64,000 nucleotides of DNA from contig NZ_JACCBJ010000001.1 in the NCBI RefSeq assembly GCF_013408745.1, positions 3,286,001 through 3,350,000 of the forward strand, written 5' to 3'. The position numbers were made by a program, and so were the translations under genes. The DNA is from Leifsonia soli. GTDB taxonomy: Bacteria > Actinomycetota > Actinomycetes > Actinomycetales > Microbacteriaceae. Positions 7,888-17,566 of this stretch are shown one piece after another (within the stretch, counting starts at the first letter, position 1; each line of letters starts with the position of its first letter). Below the pieces are notes generated by a model. It ran no database searches, was not told where the DNA came from, and worked only from the letters and a program-made list of their open reading frames with translations.

Positions 7888-9519
7888 GTGTCGCGCATTC
7901 AGGAAGTCGCCCGGGAGTCCTTCGGCTGGAGCCGGCTGCGCCCGCGCTTGGCGGAGGCCATGGAGGTGCTCCTCGACGGGGGCGATGTGCTCGCCGTGAT
8001 GCCGACCGGTTACGGGAAGTCGTCGCTGTATCAGGTGACCGGCACCATCCTCGACGGCGTGACGATCGTCGTGTCTCCGCTGATCTCCCTGCAGGAGGAT
8101 CAGGTGCGTTCGCTCAGCGAGGCGACGGGGGTTCCGCGCGCGGTCGCCATCAACTCCTCCGCCGGGCAGCGTGAGCGCGAGCGCGACTGGGATGCGCTGA
8201 CGTCGGGGGAGGCTGGCTTCGCCTTCCTCGCTCCCGAGCAGCTCGCGAACCCGGAGGTGCGGGAGCGGCTCCGCGGCATCGACGTCTCGCTGTTCGCGGT
8301 GGACGAGGCGCACTGCGTGTCCTCCTGGGGTCACGACTTCCGGCCCGACTACCTGCTGCTCGGCGGCGTCATCGACGAGCTGGGGCATCCACCTGTCGTC
8401 GCGATGACCGCGACGGGAGCACCGCCCGTGCGCACGGAGATCGGCGAACGGCTCGGCCTCCGCCGCCCTCGGTTGTTCGCGACCGGCTTCGACCGGCCGA
8501 ACCTCCGGCTGGAGGTCGTGCGCCACGAGGAGGATGCGGCGAAGCGCGCGGCCGTCGTCGCGCAGGCGCGCCGGTCGGAGGGCGCCGGACTGGTCTACGT
8601 CTCGACCCGCAAGGACGCCGAGCTGTACGCCGAAGAGCTCCTGGAGGCCGGCATTCCGGCAGCGGCATATCACGCGGGCCTGCGTCGCGCCGAGCGTGAG
8701 GACGTCTACGAGCGCTTCATGGACGGCCGCGCCCGCGTGGTCACCGCGACCAGCGCCTTCGGCATGGGCATCGACAAGCACGACGTGCGCTCGGTCGTGC
8801 ACGCCTCGGTGACCGACTCCCTCGACAGCTACTACCAGGAGGCGGGACGCGCCGGGCGCGACGGCCGGCCGGCGCTGGTCACCCTCCACTACCGCCCGGA
8901 GGACTTCGCCCTCACCCGGTTCTTCTCCGGCGGCGGCCCGGACGCCGACGAGCTCGCGCGCGTCTTCGGGGCCATCGCCCTCGAACCGGGCATGACCCGG
9001 GTCGAGCTCGCGGAACGCGTCGACATCAGCGTGCGGTCCCTCGGCCGCCTGCTGGGGCTGCTGCGGGATGCCGGCGTGCTCTCCGGGAGCGACGACGACC
9101 TGCGCGCGGAACGCCTCGACCCCGGCGCGGCCGCAGCGAAGGCGGTCGCCGAAGCCGCATCCCGGCAGCGCATCGAGCACTCCAGGGCGCAGCTCATGCA
9201 GGAATATGCCGAGACCGGAATGTGCCGTAGGCAGTTCCTCCTCGGCTACTTCGGCGAGGAGCTGCCCGAGCCGTGCGGCAACTGCGACACCTGCTCGTCC
9301 GGCAGTGCACAGCGCTGGGCGGAGGAGCACGACGCGAGCCGCGAGGAGGCGTTCCCGCTGGCCGCGCGGGTGCGGCACGAGACGTGGGGCCCTGGCGTCG
9401 TGATGCACACCGACGCAGACCGCCTCACGGTGTTCTTCGACGAGGAGGGCTACAAGGTCCTGTCGCTCTCGGCCGTCACGGACGGCGGACTGCTCGAGGT
9501 TCTCGGCCCCACGGCCTGA
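7888..9519 (+). CDS. RecQ-like ATP-dependent DNA helicase
   Basis: This 543-residue superfamily 2 helicase has motif I VMPTGYGKSS (about 38-47), DEAH box VDEAHC, motif III VAMTATG, motif V TSAFGMGIDK and motif VI YYQEAGRAGRDG. The C-terminal zinc-binding cysteines of RecQ are present: CRRQFLLGYF, then CGNCDTC. No HRDC domain follows; instead there is a small domain (RVRHETWGPGVVMHTDADRL). It unwinds DNA 3' to 5' in repair and fork rescue. The GTG start gives MSRIQEVARESFGW. A separate longer RecQ may exist elsewhere; this is a short actinobacterial type. Confidence 0.92.
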   Translation: MSRIQEVARESFGWSRLRPRLAEAMEVLLDGGDVLAVMPTGYGKSSLYQVTGTILDGVTIVVSPLISLQEDQVRSLSEATGVPRAVAINSSAGQRERERDWDALTSGEAGFAFLAPEQLANPEVRERLRGIDVSLFAVDEAHCVSSWGHDFRPDYLLLGGVIDELGHPPVVAMTATGAPPVRTEIGERLGLRRPRLFATGFDRPNLRLEVVRHEEDAAKRAAVVAQARRSEGAGLVYVSTRKDAELYAEELLEAGIPAAAYHAGLRRAEREDVYERFMDGRARVVTATSAFGMGIDKHDVRSVVHASVTDSLDSYYQEAGRAGRDGRPALVTLHYRPEDFALTRFFSGGGPDADELARVFGAIALEPGMTRVELAERVDISVRSLGRLLGLLRDAGVLSGSDDDLRAERLDPGAAAAKAVAEAASRQRIEHSRAQLMQEYAETGMCRRQFLLGYFGEELPEPCGNCDTCSSGSAQRWAEEHDASREEAFPLAARVRHETWGPGVVMHTDADRLTVFFDEEGYKVLSLSAVTDGGLLEVLGPTA

Positions 9520-9589
9520 GCCTCCGCCTCGGCGCCGCGGAATTCCGCGCACCACGTCACGATCGCGCTGACGGATCGTCCTCTTCTAT

Positions 9590-10246
9590 GTGACCTTCGA
9601 TCGCTCTCCTCTGCCGGCGATGCTGTGTGCGTCCGCGGTCCTCGCCCTCCTGACCGGGCTCGGGGCCCCGGCAGCGGCATCCGCCGCTCCGGCGCACGAG
9701 CCCTGCTCTGCGCAGAGCGACGTCTCGTCGTGCGACGCTGACGGCGACACGGTGCCCGACACCGTCGAGCGCGTGGTCGCCGGTACTGCCACGGGTGCCA
9801 CCGGCCGTGAGGACGCCGATCGCGACGGCGTGCCCGACTGGACCGAGGTGATGGCCTGCGGCACGGCCCGCTGCGCATCCCCGACCAAAGACAGCGTCGG
9901 CGACGGGATCCCCGACTACGCGCGGGTGCTCACCTGCGGTTCGGTGCGGTGCTTCACGGACAACGCCGACACCAACGGCAACGGCGTCCCGCGCTGGGCG
10001 AGCGTGGTCATCTGCGGGACGACGGGGTGCGCGACCGGTCACGAGGACTACGACGCAGACGGCGTCTCCGATGCGATCCAGCTCGCGGCCTGCGTGAAGC
10101 CACGGGGAGACCTCGCCTCGACGGGCCAGACCATCGCGATCTGGCTGATCATCGCGCTGGCGGTCGGGCTCATCCTGACGGGTGTGCTCCTCGCGCGGAA
10201 GCGCGCACTGTTCGCCGCCGCCGTCCGCTCCGGCGGGATGGCGTGA
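9590..10246 (+). CDS. Secreted LAxTG-anchored protein with thrombospondin-3-like calcium loops
   Basis: This 218-residue protein has a signal peptide (hydrophobic core MLCASAVLALLTGLG, cleavage after AASA). Its repeated acidic loops, such as DADGDTVPDTVE, DRDGVPDWTE and DYDADGVSDAIQ, are of the thrombospondin type-3 calcium-binding kind. Paired cysteines occur in CGTARC, CGSVRC and CGTTGC. Near the end LASTG, a transmembrane span and RKRAL form a class E sortase signal. The start is GTG. Its TGA overlaps the ATG of the RHS gene by one base (TGATG), so the two are translationally coupled. It probably acts on the cell wall with the RHS protein. Confidence 0.85.
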   Translation: MTFDRSPLPAMLCASAVLALLTGLGAPAAASAAPAHEPCSAQSDVSSCDADGDTVPDTVERVVAGTATGATGREDADRDGVPDWTEVMACGTARCASPTKDSVGDGIPDYARVLTCGSVRCFTDNADTNGNGVPRWASVVICGTTGCATGHEDYDADGVSDAIQLAACVKPRGDLASTGQTIAIWLIIALAVGLILTGVLLARKRALFAAAVRSGGMA

Positions 10247-13200
10247 TGCGCTGGGTGCGACCCCTGTTCCAGTGGGGAACGCGGGGAACCATCGGAGCCG
10301 TCGCTGCCGCCGTATTGACGCTGTCCGGAACCGTGACCCCTGCAGAGGCCTCCCCGGCGGAGAAGGCGCGGCGGATCGCTGCAGCCACCCTCTCCGAGGT
10401 CCGTGCCGCTTCATCCGAGCAGGCCGCCCGGGTCAAGAACGAGACCGAGCCGCCGCCACCGCAGGCGCAGGGCACCATCCGGCCCGAAACCGAATCGAGG
10501 GTGGCCGCGAAGGATCTCGGCGCCTCCGTCACGTTTTCGGGCAGGGACATCGAGTCGGCTCTCACGGTCCGCCTCGGCGCGGCGCCGGCGAACGCGCTTC
10601 GCGCGGCCACAGCCGAGGCGCCCGAACGCGGTGCGCCGGTGTCGGACCCGGTCGAGATCACGGCCACCGACGACCACGGCGATCAGGTGACCCAGTTCCC
10701 GGCCAAGCCCGTCAAGAAGCGGGGAGGAGGGGAGGACGGCCCGGTCGTCTCCGACGTCATCCCCGGTGTCTCCCTCGAATTGAAGCCCGATCTCGCGGCC
10801 GTCAGAGACAAGGATCTCGATCCCGCGACCCTGCAGATCTACACGCGGGAGGGCGCGGGCGAGCCGTGGACCGCGCTGCCGTCGTACTACGACACGAAGG
10901 CCGGCGTCGTGAAGGGGGTCTCGACGCACCTGTCCCAGTTCGTCGTCATCGGCATCCCGTTCCCGGTCCCGGACGGCCCCGTCATCGTGCTCGATCCGGA
11001 CAACGACGAAGGGCACGCGTCGACTCCTGCACCACCGGTCACCGAGCTCGCCTACAACATCCAGCTCGCCCAGCAGGTAGCGACGCTGCTGGAGCAGGAC
11101 TGCCAGGCCACCGTGAGGATCACGCGCCAAGACCCGAAGGCGCCCTTCGTCCCGCGCGGGGTCCGGGCGGGGATCGCGGCCGCGGCGAACCCCGCCGCGA
11201 CGATCGGCATCGGCTTCAACACGAACCAGGGAACCGCGTGGGGATCGCCCGCCGACGGCGGCTCGCAGGTGTACTCCCGCGGTGGGGCGGCCGACAACGC
11301 GCTCTCGGCGGCGCTGGTCGGCGTCCTTCCCACGTACACGACGCGGCCCGCCAAGCAGCTTCCGAACAACGGCAACTTCCCGGGCGACGAGTTCGCGGCG
11401 CTGCCGAACGCAGTGACGCACGTGGAGCCGTTGTTCCTCGACCACAACTACGACCGTCCGATCATCGACAACGGCATGGCTCATATCGCGGACGGCGTGC
11501 TGACCGGTCTCGGCGTCTACCTGGAGTCGCAGGGCTTCGACTGCACAGACCCGGTGGCCGGAGGCTGGCCGTCCCCGCCGTCTGCGGCCGAGATCGCCCG
11601 GTGGCGCCAGCTCGGTCACCAGAACCATCAGACGTATGGCGGTGAACCCTTCTCGTTCTCCACGGGCAACCTCATCGAGGACGAGAAGCTGTTCTCGCTC
11701 CCCGGGCCCGGGGGATCGAGCACCGACATGACGCTCACCTACAACTCGCAGGACGGCCGGCTGTCCCGTGTGGGCGCCGGCTGGTCGTTCGAGTGGGGAG
11801 CGCGCGCCCAGCGGTTCATCGACGGGTCGGTGATGGTCGTCCGGGGCGACGGGGCCTCCTTCGTGTTCACAGCGGACGGCCACGGCGGGTACACGCCCGC
11901 CGACCGAGGGGTACATCAGACGCTGGCAGAACGGCCCGGTGGAAGGCTCGAGCTGAGCGACGTCTCTGGGGAGACCTGGGTCTTCGACGCCTCCAACATC
12001 GACGGCATCGGCAACCTCATCTCGTACACGGACACGAAGGGTCACGCGACGACGCTCGCGTACGGACCCCCGGCCGACCGGAGGACGTCGCAGTTCCATC
12101 CCCTCGCATCCATCACGGATGCGGCCGGGCAGGTCATCGCTGTCGACTCGGATGCGCTGGGTCGCGTCACCGGGTTCACCCGCCCGGGCGGCGACCGATG
12201 GGGCCTCGCCTACGACGGCGCCGGCAACCTCACGACGATCACGCTGCCCGACGGTCGGACGCATGCCTTCACGTACGACGGGGCGCATCAGCTGCTGAGT
12301 GCGACCGACGCCACGGGCGCCGTGTACCTGAAGAACGAGTACGACGGTCAGGGCCGCGTCGTCAAGCAGTGGGATGTGCAGGGCAACCTCCGCACTCTCG
12401 ATTACTCCACGCCGGGTCAGACGACATACACGGACAACCTCGGTCGCGTCTCGGTGTACTTCTACGATGAGCGATCGCGGATCACCAAGGTGCGGCATCC
12501 CGACGGCACCACGGCGTCCTTCCGGTTCGATGCGGACGACAACGTCACCTCGTCGACGGACGAGAACGGCGCTCGCACGGCCTACTCCTACGATCTGTCC
12601 GGCAATCTGATCTCCGAGACGGCACCGGACGGTGTCGTCACCCGGTACACCTACACCCCGGCCGGCCAGGTCGCCACGAAGACCGACACCGGAGGTCCCA
12701 GTGGGTCCCCTCGAACCTGGACATACGACTACGACGCCGCAGCACGGGTGACCGCCGTGCACCAGCCGGACGGCACGGTCGTGCACCACGCGTACGACGC
12801 CGCCGGCAATCTGGTCTCCTCGAAGCAGCCGTCGGGTGCCACCACCACCTACGCCTACGACGCCGCGGGCCGGCTCGCCTCGCGGACCGATCCGGCAGGA
12901 CGTGTCTCCCGGTACACCTACGATGCCGCGGGACGTGTGGTTTCGCACGTCGACCCGGGCGGTCACGCCACGCGCTACAGCTGGGATTCGGGCGATCGGG
13001 TCGTCACCGCGACCGACGCCGCCGGCAACGCATTCCTATTCGGGTGGGAGCCGAACGATCACCTCGCCTCCGTGACCGACCCCACCGGCGCGGTGACGAG
13101 ATACGCGTGGGACGCGATGTTCCACCTGACCGAGTCGACGAGCCCGTCCGGAGGCGTCACCACCTACGGCTACACGGCCGAGGACGCCCTGTCGAAGCGT

Positions 13201-16200
13201 TCCGACCCGCTCGGCGGCACCACATCGTTCATCAGCGACGCGCGCGATCGGACGGTGAAGACCGTCGACCCGAATGGAGGCACCTGGAGCTACGCCTACG
13301 ACGGTGTGGGAAATCTGACCTCCGTCGTCTCCCCGGAGGGCGGGACGACGTCGTACGCCTACGACACCCGAGGCAACCTGACGATGGAGACGAACCCCGC
13401 CGGCGGAGAGACCCGGTACAGCTACGACAGCGTCGGGCGGCTCGTCAAGGAGACCGATCCGGATGGTGTGGCCACCTCCTATGCGTACGACGTGATGGAT
13501 CGCGTCGCGAGGATCACGGACGGCCGTGGCGAGCACACCGACCTCTCCTACGACCCGGATGGGAACCTGACCTCGGTCACCGATCGCGGCGGAACGGTGA
13601 CCGCCTATCGCTTCGACGCCTCCGGCCAGGTGGTCTCGCGGACGAGCCCCCTCGGCGAGGTGACCACCTTCGGGTACGACGCGGACGGCAATGTCACCTC
13701 GGTCACCGATGCGGCGGGGCGGACAACGACCTACTCCTATGACGCACTCGAGCGACTCGCTTCGGTGACGGACGCGGAGGGAAGCGCCACCCAGTACGCC
13801 TACGACCCGAACGGCCGCACCACCTCGGTCATCGACCCGAACGGCAACGTGACCGCCTTCGCCTACGACGCCGACGGGAACCAGGTGAGCACGACAGACC
13901 CGGTCGGAGGGGTGACCCGGTACGGATGGGACGCCGCCGGCAACCAGACCTCCCTCACCGACGCGCGCGGCCATCGCACCCTCTACGGCTACGACCCGGC
14001 GGGACAGCTCACCGCTGTCACGGAAGGCTACAAGCCGGGAGCGAAGGCGACTCCCGACGTGAACGTCGTGTCCACGTACGCCTACGACCGCGACGGCAAC
14101 CTCTCCGCGATCACCGATCCGAACGGGCACACCACCCGATACACCTCGGATACAGCGGGCCGGACGACGTCCGAGACGAATCCCGTCGGGAACACCACGA
14201 GCTGGATGTACACGGCGGCGGGCAGACTCGCGAAGACCACCGCAGGCACCGGGGCGACCACCGCTCTGACCTATGACAGGCGAGGCGACCTGGTGCGGCG
14301 GGATCAGGCGGGCTCGGTGGCGACGTATGAGTACGACGCCGAGGAGCGGTTGATCGCCATGACCGATCCGACCGGTGTCTCCGGCTGGATCTACGACAAG
14401 GCCGGGCGTGTCACCACCCAGATCGACCAGTCCGGTGGGCGGCTTGCCAGCGCGCATGACAAGGCGGGCCGGCTCGCGTCCATGACGCTGCCGACCGGGC
14501 AGAATCTGACGTACACGTACGACCGGGCGGGCCGCACCACGTCCCAGTCCTCGCCGTGGGGATCGCTCGCCTACGCGTGGGATCCCGCGGGCAATCTGAC
14601 CGAACTGCGACGTTCCACAGGCATCACCACGACCTACGGATACGACGGAGCGAACCGCGTCACGGATGTTCGGCATGCCACGCCCGCAGCGGCAGAAGGC
14701 GCCGCGCCGACGCCGTCACCCACGCCGGCCTCGTACGCGTCGGGCGACGCCGCGGCCGCGCAGTGCACCACGGTCGCCGGCTATCTCACCGCCCGCACCG
14801 CACCGGCCGCAGGCGAGAGCAGCGTGTGCACCCATGCGAACACGTATCTGAAGAGTCGGACTCTGCCGGAGGCCTCCCTGCCGGTGCCGGAGGGCGGTTC
14901 TCTCGCCTACCACTACGGCTACGACGTCGATGGCAACGTCACCGAGGCGACGCAGACGATCGCGGGTCCGTCGCCCGAGGGTGACCCGGGGGCGGGTACG
15001 CCGGTGCCGTCACCGGCCCCCACCGTCCCTCCGGTGTCCGCGCCGTCACCGAAGGTGGCGTCGGTCGCGTACGGGTACGACCGTCTCGACCGCCTTGCCA
15101 CGTCGAAGGCATCGTCGGGCGAGCAGAACTCGTACGGTTACGATGCCGCAGGCAACCGGACGGCCTGGTCGCGATCGGGGGCGAAGGATGGCGACTTCAC
15201 TCAGTCGGCCACGTTCAACGACGCCAACCAGCTGACGCAGTCCACGACCACCGGCTCCGGTCGCGGTGTCTCCGCCGGTGTCGCCTCGTATTCGTACGAC
15301 GGCGCAGGTAACCGGGTGTCGCAGTCGGTGGCAGGAGTCGGGACCTCGTTCGCGTTCAACGCGGCTGGTCAGACCAGCGCCGTGACGCGTGAGGGCCGGT
15401 CGACGTCGTACGCGTACGACGGTCTGGGCCGGCAGGCGGCGGTGACCGACCAGACGAAGTACGGCACCTCGATGACGCGGAACACATTCGACGGTGCCGA
15501 CGTGGTGCAGTCGAGCGTGTCGGGGCAGGGGACCACCACGCTGGTTCGCGATGCTGCGGGCGCGTTGGCCGAGCACGTGACGTCGACAGGCGTGGCGACG
15601 TGGGATCTGCTGGACGGTCTGGGTTCGACGGTCGCGGGTGCGAAGGCGGGTGCGGTGACCGAGCTGTCGTCCTACGACGACTGGGGTGGCCAGCGCTTCG
15701 AGTCCGGCGGTTGGTCGTCTCCGGAGTCGTACACGGGTCACGCGCAGGACGTGACGCAGGGGCAGGTGCACACCTTCGCCCGCAGCTACGACCCGGCGAC
15801 GGGCACGTGGACGACCCCGGACAGCTGGCGCGGCCTGCTGACCCAGCCCGAATCTCTCGCCCGCTACCGGTACGCGTGGAGCAACCCGACGACGTTCCTC
15901 GACCCGGACGGCCACAAGTGCGCGCCGCGCACGGGTGCCAGCGACGCGCTCCCTCTCGGGTGCGGCGCACCCCCGCACAAGGCATACCAGGACGTGAAGA
16001 TGCCGCCCGCGCCGCCCCCCTACGCCCCCGCGAAGAAGGACCCGAAAACCCCGGCGGCTACCGATCCCAAATCGAAGAGCGAAACGCAGAAGCGCCATGC
16101 CGAACGCGATCGCTGGGTGATCGTCGCGGATGTACTCACAATCGTGGGTGGTGTGTTTGGGTTCGCGTCGCTGATCCCAGGACCGCAGCAGCCTGTCCTT

Positions 16201-16449
16201 GCTGCGCTGGCGGCAGTGTCTTCGCTTGCGGGTACAGTCATTTCTTGCATTTTGGGCGGCGACCAACTCGCATCATGCGTCATCGGGGTTATCTTGTCGG
16301 CCATTCCATTCGTCGGGGCAAGTGCAAAGGCTTCTTTCCGCGGGATCATCAAGGATGCCGTCGATGGTGCCGTACAGGCTGTCGGCCGCATGGGTGATGG
16401 ACTGGGGGCGGTGACCGGTACCGGTGACCTGGTGAAGAGAGCGCGATAG
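10246..16449 (+). CDS. RHS/YD-repeat polymorphic toxin with degenerate amidase-like domain
   Basis: This 2067-residue secreted protein begins with a signal peptide (core GAVAAAVLTLSGTV, then PAEASPAEKA). Residues about 246-433 follow the Amidase_3 (N-acetylmuramoyl-alanine amidase) pattern but have lost two zinc histidines (see finding). From about 475 comes the RHS entry domain (FSFSTGNLIEDEKLFSLPGP), then several dozen YD repeats (YDxxGNL...) to about 1800. The conserved RHS end RYRYAWSNPTTFLDPDG lies near 1873-1890. The last ~177 residues are the variable tip: a Pro/Lys-rich linker, then two or three hydrophobic spans (VLTIVGGVFGFASLIPG, CVIGVILSAIPFVGASAKA), suggesting a membrane-acting toxin. 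Base composition falls sharply in the tip. It resembles WapA-type contact toxins of Gram-positives. Immunity candidates follow with no gap. Confidence 0.93.
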   Translation: MRWVRPLFQWGTRGTIGAVAAAVLTLSGTVTPAEASPAEKARRIAAATLSEVRAASSEQAARVKNETEPPPPQAQGTIRPETESRVAAKDLGASVTFSGRDIESALTVRLGAAPANALRAATAEAPERGAPVSDPVEITATDDHGDQVTQFPAKPVKKRGGGEDGPVVSDVIPGVSLELKPDLAAVRDKDLDPATLQIYTREGAGEPWTALPSYYDTKAGVVKGVSTHLSQFVVIGIPFPVPDGPVIVLDPDNDEGHASTPAPPVTELAYNIQLAQQVATLLEQDCQATVRITRQDPKAPFVPRGVRAGIAAAANPAATIGIGFNTNQGTAWGSPADGGSQVYSRGGAADNALSAALVGVLPTYTTRPAKQLPNNGNFPGDEFAALPNAVTHVEPLFLDHNYDRPIIDNGMAHIADGVLTGLGVYLESQGFDCTDPVAGGWPSPPSAAEIARWRQLGHQNHQTYGGEPFSFSTGNLIEDEKLFSLPGPGGSSTDMTLTYNSQDGRLSRVGAGWSFEWGARAQRFIDGSVMVVRGDGASFVFTADGHGGYTPADRGVHQTLAERPGGRLELSDVSGETWVFDASNIDGIGNLISYTDTKGHATTLAYGPPADRRTSQFHPLASITDAAGQVIAVDSDALGRVTGFTRPGGDRWGLAYDGAGNLTTITLPDGRTHAFTYDGAHQLLSATDATGAVYLKNEYDGQGRVVKQWDVQGNLRTLDYSTPGQTTYTDNLGRVSVYFYDERSRITKVRHPDGTTASFRFDADDNVTSSTDENGARTAYSYDLSGNLISETAPDGVVTRYTYTPAGQVATKTDTGGPSGSPRTWTYDYDAAARVTAVHQPDGTVVHHAYDAAGNLVSSKQPSGATTTYAYDAAGRLASRTDPAGRVSRYTYDAAGRVVSHVDPGGHATRYSWDSGDRVVTATDAAGNAFLFGWEPNDHLASVTDPTGAVTRYAWDAMFHLTESTSPSGGVTTYGYTAEDALSKRSDPLGGTTSFISDARDRTVKTVDPNGGTWSYAYDGVGNLTSVVSPEGGTTSYAYDTRGNLTMETNPAGGETRYSYDSVGRLVKETDPDGVATSYAYDVMDRVARITDGRGEHTDLSYDPDGNLTSVTDRGGTVTAYRFDASGQVVSRTSPLGEVTTFGYDADGNVTSVTDAAGRTTTYSYDALERLASVTDAEGSATQYAYDPNGRTTSVIDPNGNVTAFAYDADGNQVSTTDPVGGVTRYGWDAAGNQTSLTDARGHRTLYGYDPAGQLTAVTEGYKPGAKATPDVNVVSTYAYDRDGNLSAITDPNGHTTRYTSDTAGRTTSETNPVGNTTSWMYTAAGRLAKTTAGTGATTALTYDRRGDLVRRDQAGSVATYEYDAEERLIAMTDPTGVSGWIYDKAGRVTTQIDQSGGRLASAHDKAGRLASMTLPTGQNLTYTYDRAGRTTSQSSPWGSLAYAWDPAGNLTELRRSTGITTTYGYDGANRVTDVRHATPAAAEGAAPTPSPTPASYASGDAAAAQCTTVAGYLTARTAPAAGESSVCTHANTYLKSRTLPEASLPVPEGGSLAYHYGYDVDGNVTEATQTIAGPSPEGDPGAGTPVPSPAPTVPPVSAPSPKVASVAYGYDRLDRLATSKASSGEQNSYGYDAAGNRTAWSRSGAKDGDFTQSATFNDANQLTQSTTTGSGRGVSAGVASYSYDGAGNRVSQSVAGVGTSFAFNAAGQTSAVTREGRSTSYAYDGLGRQAAVTDQTKYGTSMTRNTFDGADVVQSSVSGQGTTTLVRDAAGALAEHVTSTGVATWDLLDGLGSTVAGAKAGAVTELSSYDDWGGQRFESGGWSSPESYTGHAQDVTQGQVHTFARSYDPATGTWTTPDSWRGLLTQPESLARYRYAWSNPTTFLDPDGHKCAPRTGASDALPLGCGAPPHKAYQDVKMPPAPPPYAPAKKDPKTPAATDPKSKSETQKRHAERDRWVIVADVLTIVGGVFGFASLIPGPQQPVLAALAAVSSLAGTVISCILGGDQLASCVIGVILSAIPFVGASAKASFRGIIKDAVDGAVQAVGRMGDGLGAVTGTGDLVKRAR

Positions 16450-16812
16450 ATGACTGAGAAGCGGATTCCAGTGCTCATGCGAGGCCCGTCCGCCCGAACT
16501 CTGTTCAAGATCGCTCGGCTAGGAAATGCGGGCTATCTTGTCTGCCTGGCAGCTGCACTAGTCGTGGTGTTGATAGGTCGCAGTGATTCATCGATGGCTC
16601 AGGCGCTGTCGGTTCTTCTGATCGGCTTCGCGATTGATCTCGCTCTGTGGGTTGCTTTCGCCTCGGCAATAGCGCTGGAGGTGCGTCACGGCTACACCAC
16701 CCTGGATGGCCGCTTTCGCCACCTTCCTCAGCTCGAATCCGGCACCGGAACGATTCTCCGCGCGGCAGGGGAACCGTACGCCGAGCCAGATGAGCGGAAT
16801 TGGAGGCAGTGA
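16450..16812 (+). CDS. Two-TM protein, candidate immunity protein for the RHS tip
   Basis: The ATG follows the RHS stop codon immediately, so the two are coupled. This 120-residue protein has two membrane spans (GYLVCLAAALVVVLIG and LSVLLIGFAIDLALWVAFASAIAL) and a soluble C-terminal tail (RHGYTTLDGRFRHLPQ). No family is recognised. By position it is the first candidate for immunity to the RHS tip, and a membrane location fits a hydrophobic, membrane-acting tip. Lower GC than the RHS core suggests it moved with the tip. Confidence 0.7.
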   Translation: MTEKRIPVLMRGPSARTLFKIARLGNAGYLVCLAAALVVVLIGRSDSSMAQALSVLLIGFAIDLALWVAFASAIALEVRHGYTTLDGRFRHLPQLESGTGTILRAAGEPYAEPDERNWRQ

Positions 16813-16814
16813 CT

Positions 16815-17330
16815 ATGAATCCTTGGGTGGTCATAGCGGCGGTAGTGCTGATCGCCGCGCTTTGGTGGGCGGTCAAGGCCACCATCTGGCGGCATGACAT
16901 TCGGCAAAGGATCAGTTCGATTCGTCGGTCGAACCCAGCGGCGCTGATCACATCCGCCCAGGTTTCGGCCTCGACACATCGCGCGCTTCGTCGAATCGCA
17001 CGTGAATCAGGCGGCCGTTTCGTTCGAACTGGGGCTTTCTATTCACTAGTAGCGACGCCCGGCGAACTTCGGCTTGTCGGCGGAGCCAACCACCCCTACA
17101 CAATTGCGTCTTTTCCGGCAAGCGATATCAGAGACGGTCGAATAGGGAAGACCAGCTGGGTTTATGTCGATTACACGACGCTCTTCGTCGGCATCAAGAC
17201 TGCCGGGACTACGTTCGAACTCCCCATTCGGATAAACGGAACCGGCGAGAATGCGATGTTTCCCGCCAGCCAGGCCTGGGCGGGCTCAAGGTGGGAGAAG
17301 ATCCTCCAGCTACTCGGAGCGGACAGTTGA
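16815..17330 (+). CDS. Membrane-anchored protein of unknown function in RHS cassette
   Basis: This 171-residue protein has one N-terminal membrane span (VVIAAVVLIAALWWAV), a basic stretch, then a mixed alpha/beta soluble domain (LVATPGELRLVGGANHPYTI ...). The ATG at 16815 lies 8 nt after GGAGG; a GTG at 16809 overlapping the previous stop is less likely. It may be a second immunity or accessory gene of the tip. No family is recognised. Confidence 0.65.
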   Translation: MNPWVVIAAVVLIAALWWAVKATIWRHDIRQRISSIRRSNPAALITSAQVSASTHRALRRIARESGGRFVRTGAFYSLVATPGELRLVGGANHPYTIASFPASDIRDGRIGKTSWVYVDYTTLFVGIKTAGTTFELPIRINGTGENAMFPASQAWAGSRWEKILQLLGADS

Positions 17331-17566
17331 CGGACGGGAACACTTCCCAGTTGACCGAGGGAGAGACCGTGCAGCGTCGAGTTGAGGATTGGGTGGCGGA
17401 GACCATCAGGCACGCATCCACAGCGTCGGGAATCTCGGGCGACGCTTTCGGCTTTGTGAGGGGATGGTTAGCGGTTGCACTCGTCATACGAACGAACTCG
17501 ATTATTCGGGGCCGCAGGTCTTGCTTACGCCGCACGGAATACGGATGTCTCGGCGATGATGAATGA
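17327..17566 (+). CDS. Small hypothetical ORF, probably part of a frameshifted cassette gene
   Basis: A TTG start overlapping the previous stop opens a 79-residue frame (MTDGNTSQLTEGETVQRRVE). The first ~50 residues look protein-like, then the sequence becomes arginine-rich and random. In another frame, starting within 17475, the following gene continues with a plausible stretch (LFGAAGLAYAARNTDVSAMM). I think these were one gene, broken near 17470. No known family. Confidence 0.35.
   Translation: MTDGNTSQLTEGETVQRRVEDWVAETIRHASTASGISGDAFGFVRGWLAVALVIRTNSIIRGRRSCLRRTEYGCLGDDE

Noticed and set aside
10411..12966. Antisense open frame of about 851 codons opposite the RHS gene
   Set aside because: Shadow of the YD-repeat coding sequence; composition is Arg/Gly/Val-rich and no motif is visible.
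12200..15900. Regular short repeats that might suggest a CRISPR or minisatellite
   Set aside because: They are in-frame YD repeats of a protein, with variable DNA between them and no fixed spacer length.
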